The notes: a model not told the origin generated them from the letters alone. DNA of 13,391 bases from JBDIBB01 sp039812685 (GCA_039812685.1 JBDIBB010000105.1:1-13391), one strand, 5' to 3'. Shown: positions 1 through 7,486, numbered from the stretch's first letter. Numbers and translations are program-made.

Positions 1-117
1 TTCTTGACACGGCCATGGCCTGCCTGCCGATCACCGGCGCTTTCGCGATGCAGCCGAGGCGAGCGCGAACACGATCCGTCGCGCGCACACGGTACAGTCG
101 GTCACGGCGGTCCAGAA

Positions 118-470
118 CGAGTATTGGCGCAACAGGCACGCGCCATCATTGACGCCATGCACACCGAGGGCGTGAAGCGGCTGATCTTCATTGGCTCCAT
201 GGGCATCTATAGCGAAGTGCCTGGTGAGCACTACCGCAGTGTGTTGGATCCGTATCCAGACTCGGCCGCCCTGATCGAACAGTCCGACCTGGACTACACC
301 ATCCTGCGGCTAGGCTGGTTCACACACGACGAGGCCATCGACTACCAGACCACCCAGAAGGGCAAGCCGTTCCGAGGGCACGACGTGTCGCTGAACAGCC
401 TGTCGGACCTCATTGCCAAGCTGGTCACCTCCCCCCGGCTTGTACGTCCGCTGCAGCCTCGCCGTGAGCG
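118..470 (+). pseudogene. Remnant of NAD(P)-binding oxidoreductase (NmrA/SDR-like)
   Basis: The readable part is a C-terminal half of an atypical-SDR/NmrA-like NAD(P)-binding protein. It contains QQARAIIDAMHTEGVKRLIF, then GSMGIYSEVPGE, then the family-typical DLDYTILRLGWFT and QTTQKGKPFRG. The N-terminal Rossmann glycine motif is absent: sequence before about position 118 does not read as this family in any frame. The frame breaks at a run of six C at 431-436. Before it the protein reads LIAKLVTSP in frame 1; after it the expected continuation GLYVRCSLAVS appears in frame 2. The copy is therefore truncated at the front and frameshifted near its end. The family assignment rests on recalled motif style; substrate is unknown. 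The single homopolymer shift could be a sequencing error, but the missing front half argues for a true remnant. Confidence 0.6.
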
Positions 471-496
471 CGATGGAGGCGAGGCACGTTGTCGTG

Positions 497-830
497 ATGC
501 CAACAATCAGACTCGCTCAAACGAGATGCGCCACCGCCGAGATCATGCGAACCCTGCGCGCTTACCACGCGGCTATGGTGGACGGGAGCACCGCGGACCT
601 CGATGCATTGCTCGCTCCGGACTTCGCGCTGGTGCACATGACCGGGTACGTCCAGCCGAAGGCCGAGTGGTTCGACGTGCTTCGTTCCAGGCAGTTCGAT
701 TGTCACCGGACCGAGATCGACGAGAAGACGGTCTCGGTAAGCATCAGCGGTGCCGCTGCCTGTGACTCTGAGCCAGTCGACCATCGTGCGGAGCGGCTCC
801 CCGTGGAACTTGCCCTTTTCAATGCCCTCG
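497..830 (+). pseudogene. Remnant of NTF2/SnoaL-like (DUF4440-type) protein
   Basis: From the ATG at 497 the frame encodes a protein resembling small SnoaL/NTF2-fold proteins: EIMRTLRAYHAAMVDGSTAD, then LDALLAPDFALVHMTGYVQP, then KAEWFDVLRSRQ and TVSVSISGAA. This is the usual helix, DF..VHMTGY.QpK..W and beta-strand order of the fold. Near 760 the frame degenerates. A plausible continuation with a conserved Trp (SQSTIVRSGSPW) is found in the next frame and is soon ended by a stop. No full-length 120-130 aa product can be made, so this is called a broken gene. It begins just after the oxidoreductase remnant, so the two may once have been co-transcribed. Function of such proteins is diverse (binding or isomerase-like); none can be named here. 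Confidence 0.55.
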
Positions 831-925
831 GTCAGAGCCAGCCGGCGATGACGTGGCGAAGAGGGGCCATTCCTCCGCGCGATCAGCACGCTCGTCAGGC
901 TGCGTTTGTACCATTCGAGGAGCTC

Positions 926-1068
926 GACACTGGCGGCGCGCGACACCGGGCTCTCGCGCGAAAGCCAGTACAAGGCGCTGTTCGGCGACCGAAGCCCGGA
1001 CTCCGCCCATCCTCACGGTGATGGGCGCATTGGGACTTCGGCTACACGACGAAGCGGCTCGGGGCTGA
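926..1068 (+). pseudogene. Remnant of HigA-type addiction-module antitoxin (HTH)
   Basis: Two adjacent frames together give the C-terminal helix-turn-helix half of the small antitoxin family (COG3636-like, probable addiction module antidote protein). LAARDTGLSRESQYKALFGD followed by RSPD reads in the frame ending near 996. ILTVMGALGLRLHDEAARG then follows in the next frame and stops at TGA 1066-1068. The pair matches the family pattern ARDTGLSRESLYKALSG...PDFATILKVMGALGLRLHA. One small deletion around 1000-1008 separates the frames. No N-terminal half of the antitoxin and no partner RelE/HigB-like toxin could be found between 770 and 925 on either strand. The module is dead. Confidence 0.6.
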
Positions 1069-1396
1069 TGGCGACCCGATGGCGAACAGACTGCGCCGAC
1101 GCCTCGCTGGTGCCCTGCTCACGTCCGGCACTACTGGGACTCAGACATGAGGGACCGGACGGTGGGAACTCACTTCGAGAGGGACTTCGGTCCCTACGCC
1201 AATGCGGTGGCTGTGGCAGCAGCGGTGCTGATGCTGGCCGCCGGCAGCCTGCTGAGGGTTGCTGCGCCGAGATAGCTATACGTGCTCGTCAACCGCAGCA
1301 CAGTCAGCGACTGCGCCCATGGCCGTATTTCGTACCTGATGTCGAACCGCCCATTTTGTGGTGATTCTGTGTTTGTAGTGGGTGAGATCCAGCTCC
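1069..1396. other. Gene-poor stretch; possible transporter-tail remnant
   Basis: No convincing gene is visible. A 42-residue open frame from ATG 1147 to TAG 1275 on the plus strand has one hydrophobic segment (ANAVAVAAAVLMLAAGSLL). The frame stays open upstream to 1069, so it could be the tail of a membrane transporter, but the family cannot be told. Positions 1276-1396 hold neither a clear promoter nor a strong hairpin. The minus-strand operon ends at 1397, and no canonical intrinsic terminator is seen just downstream of its stop. Confidence 0.3.
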
Positions 1397-2350
1397 CTAC
1401 TGTGCTTCGCGCACTCCATTCGGGAACACTTCACACGCCCAGAGTCCGAGCCCCACCACACCCCACACTAGGGCACGCGCGCGCCGCATCAGCGCGAGCG
1501 ACAGGCCTAGGCTCGCGCCCACGTTGAACGCCGCCGCGAGTGCGGCGCTGCCGCCCTCCATGATTCCGAGGCGCCCTGGCACTACGGCGCCCGCGGTGTT
1601 CACGAGTTTCGTCATGCCCTCGAACACCACGACCGTCGCAAGCGACGGCGCCGCGTCGAGCGCGTCGAGCATCAACCAGGCCTCGAGCAAAAGGAGCAGG
1701 TGCTGGAGCAGGCACAACCCGGCGATGCCGAGCAACGCCGGGCGGCGGTTCGTCCAGAGATCCGCTAACGTGTCGCGCCATGTGTCGACTCGCGCTGTCC
1801 TCCCGGCCGGGGCCGTTCCGCCCCCACGGCGGACGACGGCCCCGGCCGCCGCGGCGACGGCCAGCAAAACGATGCTGATGGCCAGCGTGCCGCCGCGTTG
1901 ACTCGAACGAACGGAGACGACCAGGAGCGCAGCCGCGACGAGCACAGTTCCCGCGGCGACGTACATGGCGCGTTCAACAGCTCCCACCGCGATCGCGATG
2001 GGCACCGGAAGGTACCCGCGCAGCATCGCCGCCCTGAGCGGCTCGCCCGTGACGGGACCCGCCACGGTGAGATACCCGACGGCATCGCCGGCGATCGTGG
2101 CCCTGAGCGACGGCCAGCGCGGCGGCCGCAGTGGACGAGGGAGCGCCAGCCGCCAGCCTTCCGCCTGCGCGGGATACTTCAACCCGGTGACGAGCAAGAC
2201 CAGCGGGAGGATCCTGCCGAGCGCGGCGAGCTGGCGCGCGATTGTGTCAACGCCAAGGCTCCACGTCAGCGAGCCGGCGGCCGCGACACCTGCGATGCCA
2301 AGGACCCATGCGACGAACCGTGCACCGTTGCCGCGGGCGCGCGATGTCAC
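1397..2350 (-). CDS. LPG-synthase TM-domain / flippase-like membrane protein
   Basis: A 317-residue integral membrane protein with a GTG start. Several hydrophobic spans are visible, starting near residues 12-30 and 45-58. The family hallmarks are KYPAQAEGWRLAL in the N-terminal third and PGRLGIMEGGSAALAAAF in the C-terminal third; this corresponds to the P-G-x-x-G-x-x-E-G signature of the lysylphosphatidylglycerol synthase TM region (UPF0104/YbhN/AglD-like). Only the membrane part is present, with no C-terminal aminoacyl-transferase domain, so it is not a complete MprF. Stand-alone members are annotated as flippase-like or glycosyltransferase-associated membrane proteins. Its GTG overlaps the TGA of the upstream NTP-transferase in a GTGA, so translation is probably coupled. 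Being third after a CDP-alcohol phosphotransferase, it may translocate or anchor the product of those enzymes; that is inference. Confidence 0.8.
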   Translation of the reverse strand: MTSRARGNGARFVAWVLGIAGVAAAGSLTWSLGVDTIARQLAALGRILPLVLLVTGLKYPAQAEGWRLALPRPLRPPRWPSLRATIAGDAVGYLTVAGPVTGEPLRAAMLRGYLPVPIAIAVGAVERAMYVAAGTVLVAAALLVVSVRSSQRGGTLAISIVLLAVAAAAGAVVRRGGGTAPAGRTARVDTWRDTLADLWTNRRPALLGIAGLCLLQHLLLLLEAWLMLDALDAAPSLATVVVFEGMTKLVNTAGAVVPGRLGIMEGGSAALAAAFNVGASLGLSLALMRRARALVWGVVGLGLWACEVFPNGVREAQ

Positions 2351-3090
2351 GCGTGAGCGCTCCGGAGCGCCGCCGAGTCGATGAGCGGCGCGACCTCACG
2401 TTCGGCGAGCGCGAGGTCCTCGGGCGTGTCGATCTCGGTCCATGGCAGGCCGTCCGTGTCGAGCGCGACCAGCGGCCACGCGCGCGCGAGCCGCGCGAAG
2501 GCGAGCGGCGCCCAGGCCATGCGGTGGCCCTGCGCGACGAGTCTGTCGAGGATCGTGACAAGACGTCGTCCTCCCTCGCGGCCGAGCTTCACGACGCCAA
2601 CGCTCTCGCCGTCCGCTTCGGGGATCGGCATCTCCTTGCTCATGTTCATTACGAACGGTCCGGCGACCTGCACCTTCATCTCTTCTTGGCCGAGCGGGCG
2701 GAAGCGGTCGAAGAGCAGTGCGTCGGGCGCGGCGACGTTCAGCAGCCGATCCAGCATCGCCGCAGGAAACAACACGTCGCAATTCAGAACACACGCGCCT
2801 TCCTCCAGCGCATTCGCGGCGAGCCACAGCGAGTACAGGCTGTTGGTCTCGCGATAGTGCCTGTTTTCGACGAATCGCACGCGATCGCCGACGTGCTGGC
2901 GCAGGCGTTCCTGTTGATAGCCGACGACGATTGTGATCTCGCGAAACCCGGCCCCCTCCAGGAGTGAGAGCTGCCGGTCCACCAGCGGACGGCCGCGAAC
3001 GGCCACCATCGCCTTCGGGCGGTCGAGCGTGAGCCGGCCCATCCGGCTCCCGTTCCCTGCGGCCAGGATGATGGCGCGCGTGTTCGACAT
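2347..3090 (-). CDS. NTP-transferase (phospho-alcohol cytidylyltransferase-like)
   Basis: A 247-residue single-domain nucleotidyltransferase of the sugar-phosphate/phosphocholine cytidylyltransferase type. Residues 7-18 carry the nucleotide-binding loop IILAAGNGSRMG, and 24-27 carry RPKA with the conserved Lys26. TNSLYSLW (82-89) is typical of the phosphocholine/inositol-phosphate branch. NCDV supplies a metal-binding Asp105, and EIDTPEDL (219-226) supplies a second acidic site. All expected catalytic residues are present. It likely condenses CTP (or another NTP) with a phosphorylated alcohol to give the CDP-alcohol used by the phosphotransferase encoded two bases upstream; the actual substrate cannot be read. 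A strong ribosome-binding site (GGGAGGA) lies 6-12 bases before the ATG at 3090, inside the tail of the upstream gene. A paralogue lacking these residues lies at 10416-11168. Confidence 0.85.
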   Translation of the reverse strand: MSNTRAIILAAGNGSRMGRLTLDRPKAMVAVRGRPLVDRQLSLLEGAGFREITIVVGYQQERLRQHVGDRVRFVENRHYRETNSLYSLWLAANALEEGACVLNCDVLFPAAMLDRLLNVAAPDALLFDRFRPLGQEEMKVQVAGPFVMNMSKEMPIPEADGESVGVVKLGREGGRRLVTILDRLVAQGHRMAWAPLAFARLARAWPLVALDTDGLPWTEIDTPEDLALAEREVAPLIDSAALRSAHA

Positions 3091-3092
3091 GG

Positions 3093-4349
3093 TCAGTCCT
3101 CCCTGATGCTGATCGTGACGGGCACCCGTGCCGGCGCGATCTTGAGCCGCTCGATGAGCGCCGGGTACACGGCGATGAGCACCAGGAGCGCGCCGACGCT
3201 GCCGTAGGCCCAGATCTCGAGCAGCGCGGCCAGATGTCCGATGAGCGCCTGGAAGACGATGAGATGCGCGAAGAAGGACCGCTTGATCAACTGGCGGCCC
3301 CATACGGCGAACCGCTGCACGAGCGTTCCCTTGCTCATCTCCGCCGACAGCGCGTCGTCGAAAGCACCCGGGTTGGCCGACGCGAGGCGGCCGCGGAGGT
3401 ACCCGACGATGAGAACGATCGCGAGAGACGCTGCCGCGGCCACGGTCGCCGCCTCGACGTGATGGCAGAGACCGTGATGTCGAAGTTCGCCGACCACGAG
3501 CCCGCCCATCACGAGGAAGTAGGACAGGTAGTCGGTGACGGTCTCGAGCCATGCGCCGAGCTTCGAATCCGACAGCGATGCCCTCGCCACCTCGCCGTCG
3601 CTGCAGTCGAGCACCATGCTGACGTAATAGAGGAGCGCGCCTGCGATACCCGGCCAATACAGGCGCGACGCGAACAAGGGGGCTGAAAGTCCCGCGAAAC
3701 CTAGCCCGAGGAGCGTCACGTGGTTCGCGCTCATGCCGAGGCGCAGGAACGCACGGCTCAGCGGGAGCGAGAAGAACCGCGCGATCTGGGTCGTCGGACT
3801 TTCTACCCCGTTCGATCGCCTGATGTAGGCGCGTTCGATCCCTGGCGTGTCGTGCGACGTAGACGCAACGCGGCAGAACGCGCCACCGAGCTTGACGACG
3901 CGAAGGGCATCGAAGAGACCGAACAGGTCCTCTTTCGACGTGGCTGCGGCGAATGTCTGCGCCGAGGACGGTCTGAACGCGGCGAATACTCCGGGCGCGC
4001 AGGCCTCCACGGCAGCCAGCGCCTGGAGGTCCAGTTCCGCAAGCTTCGCGACCAGCGCACGGACGGCCGCGGGCTCGAACACGACGTCGCACGACACGGC
4101 GACAAGCGCCGCGCCAGGGGTCACCCAGTCCTGCCCAGCGTCGCGCGCGAGCAGAACGGGGACTCCTCGCTTCACCAGTCTCGCCGTCGTGTCCACGTCG
4201 ATGTCGCACCCCGCCGACACGACGATGCGATCGATGCCTCCCCGGTAAAGGGCGAGCACTGTCCGCTCGGCGGCCGCGAGCCCCCCGATACGCGCGGGTG
4301 CAGTGGTGGAGTTTCGCGGTGGCAGGACGAATGCTTCGATGTTGGTCAT
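3093..4349 (-). CDS. CDP-alcohol phosphotransferase with N-terminal NTase-like domain
   Basis: A 418-residue, two-part protein. Residues 1-170 look like a MobA/IPCT-type nucleotidyltransferase fold (RIGGLAAAERTVLALYRGGI; VAVSCDVVF) but lack the glycine-rich nucleotide loop at the start, so this half is probably not a working transferase. Residues 190-400 are a membrane CDP-alcohol phosphotransferase with about six spans. Its motif is D248-CS-D251-G-EV-A255-R256, then G265 and D273. The third aspartate of the canonical D-x2-DG-x2-AR-x8-G-x3-D-x3-D is Glu269. The layout recalls the bifunctional inositol-1-phosphate cytidylyltransferase/DIPP synthases, with the active cytidylyltransferase supplied by the next gene. 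ATG 4349 is preferred over GTG 4364 because the paralogue at 9571 begins at the same aligned residue. Leader spacing is short and no strong Shine-Dalgarno is seen. Product (phospholipid or phosphodiester solute) is unknown. Confidence 0.85.
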   Translation of the reverse strand: MTNIEAFVLPPRNSTTAPARIGGLAAAERTVLALYRGGIDRIVVSAGCDIDVDTTARLVKRGVPVLLARDAGQDWVTPGAALVAVSCDVVFEPAAVRALVAKLAELDLQALAAVEACAPGVFAAFRPSSAQTFAAATSKEDLFGLFDALRVVKLGGAFCRVASTSHDTPGIERAYIRRSNGVESPTTQIARFFSLPLSRAFLRLGMSANHVTLLGLGFAGLSAPLFASRLYWPGIAGALLYYVSMVLDCSDGEVARASLSDSKLGAWLETVTDYLSYFLVMGGLVVGELRHHGLCHHVEAATVAAAASLAIVLIVGYLRGRLASANPGAFDDALSAEMSKGTLVQRFAVWGRQLIKRSFFAHLIVFQALIGHLAALLEIWAYGSVGALLVLIAVYPALIERLKIAPARVPVTISIRED

Positions 4350-4370
4350 GATTCGCTGCAGCACGATGAG

Positions 4371-4385
4371 GCAACTCGAGTACCG
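4371..4385 (-). promoter_or_regulatory. Predicted sigma-54 (-24/-12) promoter of the operon
   Basis: On the minus strand the sequence reads CGGTAC-TCGAG-TTGC. It has the invariant GG and GC of the sigma-54 consensus TGGCAC-N5-TTGC at correct spacing. The 18-base core GGTACTCGAGTTGCCTCA matches the element at 7584-7601 at 16 positions. Predicted transcription start is about 4360, which leaves a leader of about 11 bases before ATG 4349. Confidence 0.6.
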
Positions 4386-4460
4386 TCGGAGTGAGCGCGG
4401 TGTGGTGGCAATTCATGGCGAAATCAGCACCGGCGGCGGGATCGTGCGCGCCTGCTGGTT

Positions 4461-4514
4461 TCGCCGCGCGACGCCATCTCGTCGCGTGACGCCGGTTCGT
4501 CGCGTGACGAAACC
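4461..4514. repeat. Three 18-bp tandem repeats; probable activator-binding array
   Basis: Three back-to-back imperfect 18-base units lie at 4461-4478, 4479-4496 and 4497-4514. The unit is TCG(T/C)CGCG(T/C)GACG plus five variable bases. The last unit contains an inverted repeat, TTCGTC-GCGT-GACGAA (4496-4511). Core centres lie about 107, 125 and 143 bases upstream of the predicted sigma-54 start at about 4360, a normal distance for enhancer-type binding sites. The array also ends only 21 bases before the divergent gene at 4536, so it could affect that gene too. A related core is found at 7510-7519. Confidence 0.6.
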
Positions 4515-4535
4515 CTACGTGCGGAGCTGACGTCG

Positions 4536-5426
4536 ATGCCAATCGGGCCGTTGAGACTGTGGGGGTTCTTCGTGGCCCCCCGGCTGCCGGCCGACGCGAT
4601 TCATGCGATCTCGGGCGGCCGGCCGTCCGGGGACGCTACGCGACAGCCGCCGGCGGAGCTCACGGTCCTGTCGTGGAACATCGCGTACGGCCGGGATCTC
4701 GATCGCGTCCTCGGAGTCCTGCGCGGCATCGATGCGGACGTCCTGCTACTGCAGGAGGTTGATGTCGGCTGTCGCCGGAGCGGCTTCGTGAACGCGGCCG
4801 AGTGGTTGGCGCGCGCCCTCGGTCTGCACTGGGTGTTTGCGGGCGAGTTCCAGGAGATAGGGCAGGGGCGCGGCGGCTCACCTGCGCTCACCGGGCAGGC
4901 AATCCTGAGCCGTTTCCCGCTGGACGCGTCAGGCGTCATCCCGTTCTCACGGCAGGCCAGGTTTCGTTGGCGATTGAACCCTGTTCAGCCGCGGCGCGGC
5001 GCCAGGATGGCGCTCTGGGCGCAGACGGCGGTCGTGCGCGCGTACAACCTGCACGTGGAAAGCGGCAAGAACGATGCGTTCCGACGGGAGCAGGTCGATG
5101 ACGTCATCCTCGCCGAGCATGGCCGCGCATGTGACAGCGTCCCGGTCATCGTGGGCGGGGATTTCAACTGCGGGCCGTTCGGGCACGCGCCGCTGCTCGA
5201 GGTGCTGCGCCGCGCGGGGTTCGAGGATCCGTTCGACACGCACCCGGCGACGCGCCGCACGTCGATTCGACATCGGCATGCGCTCGACTGGCTGTTCGTT
5301 CGTCGGCTCACGCCGCTGACCGCGACGATCGCGCACCACAACGGCGCGTCGGATCATTTCCCCGTGGTCGTGCGGGTGCGGAGGGAGGAGTACGGACCGG
5401 GACCTACTCTGGCACGGGGCGGGTGA
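4536..5426 (+). CDS. Endonuclease/exonuclease/phosphatase (EEP) family hydrolase
   Basis: A 296-residue metal-dependent phosphodiesterase or phosphatase of the EEP (DNase I/AP-endonuclease/sphingomyelinase-like) fold. The full set of family motifs is present in order: LSWNIAYG with Asn48, LLLQEVD with Glu74, YNLHVESG with His173, GGDFNCGPFG with Asp209 and Asn211, DWLFV with Asp251, and the catalytic pair Asp273-His274 in SDHFPVVV. No signal peptide is evident, although residues 5-16 are mildly hydrophobic. GGAG at 4523-4526 is well placed before ATG 4536. It is divergent from the CDP-alcohol phosphotransferase operon, and its last 23 bases overlap the convergent activator gene. The fold covers nucleases, lipid phosphodiesterases and phosphatases. 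The context favours a phosphodiester or phospholipid head-group substrate, but this is inference. Confidence 0.85.
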   Translation: MPIGPLRLWGFFVAPRLPADAIHAISGGRPSGDATRQPPAELTVLSWNIAYGRDLDRVLGVLRGIDADVLLLQEVDVGCRRSGFVNAAEWLARALGLHWVFAGEFQEIGQGRGGSPALTGQAILSRFPLDASGVIPFSRQARFRWRLNPVQPRRGARMALWAQTAVVRAYNLHVESGKNDAFRREQVDDVILAEHGRACDSVPVIVGGDFNCGPFGHAPLLEVLRRAGFEDPFDTHPATRRTSIRHRHALDWLFVRRLTPLTATIAHHNGASDHFPVVVRVRREEYGPGPTLARGG

Positions 5427-7467
5427 TGCGCAGCTTGCGCATACGGGAGGAGAGAGTCGTCCGCTTGACGCCCAGCCGCGCGGCGGCACCGTTCGGACCA
5501 CCGATGACCCATCGCGTCTCCTTGAGCGTGCGGAGGATGTGCGCGCGCTCGACCGACGCCAGGTCCGTGCCGGACGCGGGGCTTGCAGCAGCAGCCGCCT
5601 GTGAGGGGGCAGGCGCTGTCATCGGGAGCGGCACTTCCAGCACGTCGCCGCGCGATAGGATCACCGCGCGCTCCACGACGTTTTCCAGTTCGCGGATGTT
5701 CCCTGGCCACGTCCACTGCTGTAGCGCGGTCATGACGTGCGGAGGGATACGCGTGACCTGCCGCTTCAGACGGCGCGCGTGTCGCTCGACGAAGTGGTGC
5801 ACCAGCGCCGGAATGTCCTCTCGGCGCTCGCGGAGCGGCGGGAGCGTGATGGGGAAGACGTTCAGGCGGTAGTAGAGGTCCGCCCGAAATTCGCGCGCAT
5901 CCACCATCGCCCCCAGGTCACGATTCGTGGCGGCAAGGACCCTGACGTCCACCTTCATGCTGCGCGCGCTCCCGAGTCGCTCGAACTCGTGCTCCTGCAG
6001 GACGCGCAGCAGCTTGGGCTGCAGCTCCAGTGGAATGTCGCCCACCTCGTCCAGCAGGATCGTCCCGCCGTCGGCCAGCTCGAAGCGCCCGATCCTGCGC
6101 ATCAGCGCGCCGGTGAATGCCCCCTTCTCGTGGCCGAACAGCTCGCTCTCGAGCAGGCCCGACGGGAGGGCCGCGCAGTTGACGCGTACGAACGTGTGCC
6201 CCGCACGCGGGCTCGCGTCGTGGATCGCGCGCGCAACCAGCTCCTTACCGGTGCCGGTCTCGCCCAGAATGAGTGCTGTCGAGTCCGTCGCGGCGACGGT
6301 CTCCACCTGCGCGAGGACGCGCCGGAGAATCGCGCTCGCGCCGATGATGTGCTCGAAGTGGCCACTCGAGCGAATCTCGCTCTCGAGATACTGCTTCTCG
6401 TCTTGCAAGCGCACGGTGAGATTCGCGATCCGCTGGTAGCTCAGGGCGTTCTCGATCGCGATGGCCATCTGTGCGCCCACTTGGATCAAGAGGTCGAGAT
6501 CGAACCGCGAGAACCCCTGTTCGGCGCGCGTCGCCACGATGAAGGCTCCGAGCGTCCGCTGCGGGCTGATGAGGGGAATCGCGCAGCCGCCGCAGATGCC
6601 GTGCCGCCGGGCGGCTTCGGCCGCCTCCGGATCCACGAGCGCCCAGTCCGTGCTGGTCATGACGAGGGGCTCCCCTGTCACGAACGCCTGGCCGAGCGGC
6701 GTGCCCTCCACGGAAATCGCGCGGGGGCCCTCCTCCTGCGCCAACGGTATGCCGGGCACCTCGCGGGCGACCAGGTGCAGTGCGCCTCCACGTTCCTCTT
6801 GGAGGCCGATCAGCGCGGCGTCGAACGCCACCACCTTCCTCAGGCTCGGGACGAGCGCGGTCAGCAGCGTCTGGATGTCGAGCGTCGACACGAGCGCGTT
6901 GTTCACGGCGAGGAGCACGCGCCAGCGGTCGCGCTCGCGCGCCAGGTCCTCGCGGTGGCGCTCGACTTCCTCGCTGTGCAGCGCGTTGTCCGTGGCGACC
7001 GCCACCTGCTTGGCGACCTGCCCGAGGAACTCGAGATCGGCGGACCGGTAGATGCCTTCTTCGGCCGATCCGAGCGCGATCGCACCGACACGCCGCACGG
7101 CCGTCGTAAGCGGCAGGACGAGCGTCGCGTGTACCCCGGACTGTTCGAGCAGTTGCTGAATCTGGGGCGGATGGCCGCGCTCGAGCGCATTGTCGATGAC
7201 CAGCGGCTGCTGCGTCCGGATGACCCACCCTGCCGCCGACTCGTCGAGGTGAATCGATTGCGGTGCCTGCGGCGGGAGCGCGCGTGAGCCGACCAGCGTG
7301 TGCTGGCTCACCGTCTCGCTCGCTTCGTCGTAGAGAACGACGACGAGGAACCCGAAGTCGATGAAGGGACGGAGCAGTTCGGCCAGGTGCTCGAACAGCG
7401 ATCTCAGGTCGCGGTGCTCACTGATCGAGTTCGCGACGGCAAGCAAGGCGTCGTACCGGCGCGTCAT
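5404..7467 (-). CDS. Sigma-54-dependent activator (GAF-GAF-AAA+-Fis HTH)
   Basis: A 687-residue enhancer-binding protein like FhlA. Two GAF sensor domains lie at about residues 20-165 and 190-345; the second contains a Cys-x2-Cys (292/295, GICGGCAIP) that could sense metal or redox state. A short coiled linker leads to the AAA+ domain: Walker A GETGTGKE (402-409), the sigma-54-contacting loop GAFTGA (449-454), Walker B GGTILLDEVGD (467-477) and the arginine-rich region FRADLYYRLNVFPITLPPLR. A Fis-type helix-turn-helix is at about 640-683 (GAAARLGVKRTTLSSRMRKL). All motifs for ATPase activity and sigma-54 interaction are intact, and there is no receiver domain, so the input is probably a ligand. 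ATG 7467 is chosen; GTG 7479 is an alternative. The frame is open further upstream to 7818, but that part overlaps promoter and gene sequence. It probably activates the promoters at 4371 and 7583. Confidence 0.92.
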   Translation of the reverse strand: MTRRYDALLAVANSISEHRDLRSLFEHLAELLRPFIDFGFLVVVLYDEASETVSQHTLVGSRALPPQAPQSIHLDESAAGWVIRTQQPLVIDNALERGHPPQIQQLLEQSGVHATLVLPLTTAVRRVGAIALGSAEEGIYRSADLEFLGQVAKQVAVATDNALHSEEVERHREDLARERDRWRVLLAVNNALVSTLDIQTLLTALVPSLRKVVAFDAALIGLQEERGGALHLVAREVPGIPLAQEEGPRAISVEGTPLGQAFVTGEPLVMTSTDWALVDPEAAEAARRHGICGGCAIPLISPQRTLGAFIVATRAEQGFSRFDLDLLIQVGAQMAIAIENALSYQRIANLTVRLQDEKQYLESEIRSSGHFEHIIGASAILRRVLAQVETVAATDSTALILGETGTGKELVARAIHDASPRAGHTFVRVNCAALPSGLLESELFGHEKGAFTGALMRRIGRFELADGGTILLDEVGDIPLELQPKLLRVLQEHEFERLGSARSMKVDVRVLAATNRDLGAMVDAREFRADLYYRLNVFPITLPPLRERREDIPALVHHFVERHARRLKRQVTRIPPHVMTALQQWTWPGNIRELENVVERAVILSRGDVLEVPLPMTAPAPSQAAAAASPASGTDLASVERAHILRTLKETRWVIGGPNGAAARLGVKRTTLSSRMRKLRITRPVPE

Positions 7468-7486
7468 CGAATGTTCCACGGGTTCG

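Noticed and set aside
425..973. 182-codon minus-strand open frame opposite the NTF2-like remnant
   Set aside because: Plus strand shows family motifs in this span; the minus frame has none and is taken as a shadow.
4461..4514. CRISPR array
   Set aside because: Only three contiguous 18-base units with no spacers and no cas genes; better explained as binding sites.
4350..4542. Long minus-strand open frame from 4542 running into the NTP-transferase frame (2347-4542)
   Set aside because: Only 2347-3090 shows protein-family motifs and a ribosome-binding site; the part above 3090 is a shadow of the CDP-alcohol phosphotransferase and promoter region.
5737..7287. 516-codon plus-strand open frame antisense to the activator
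   Set aside because: It is the mirror of a gene with every expected motif in high-GC DNA; its translation is Arg/Glu/His-rich and has no recognisable domain.
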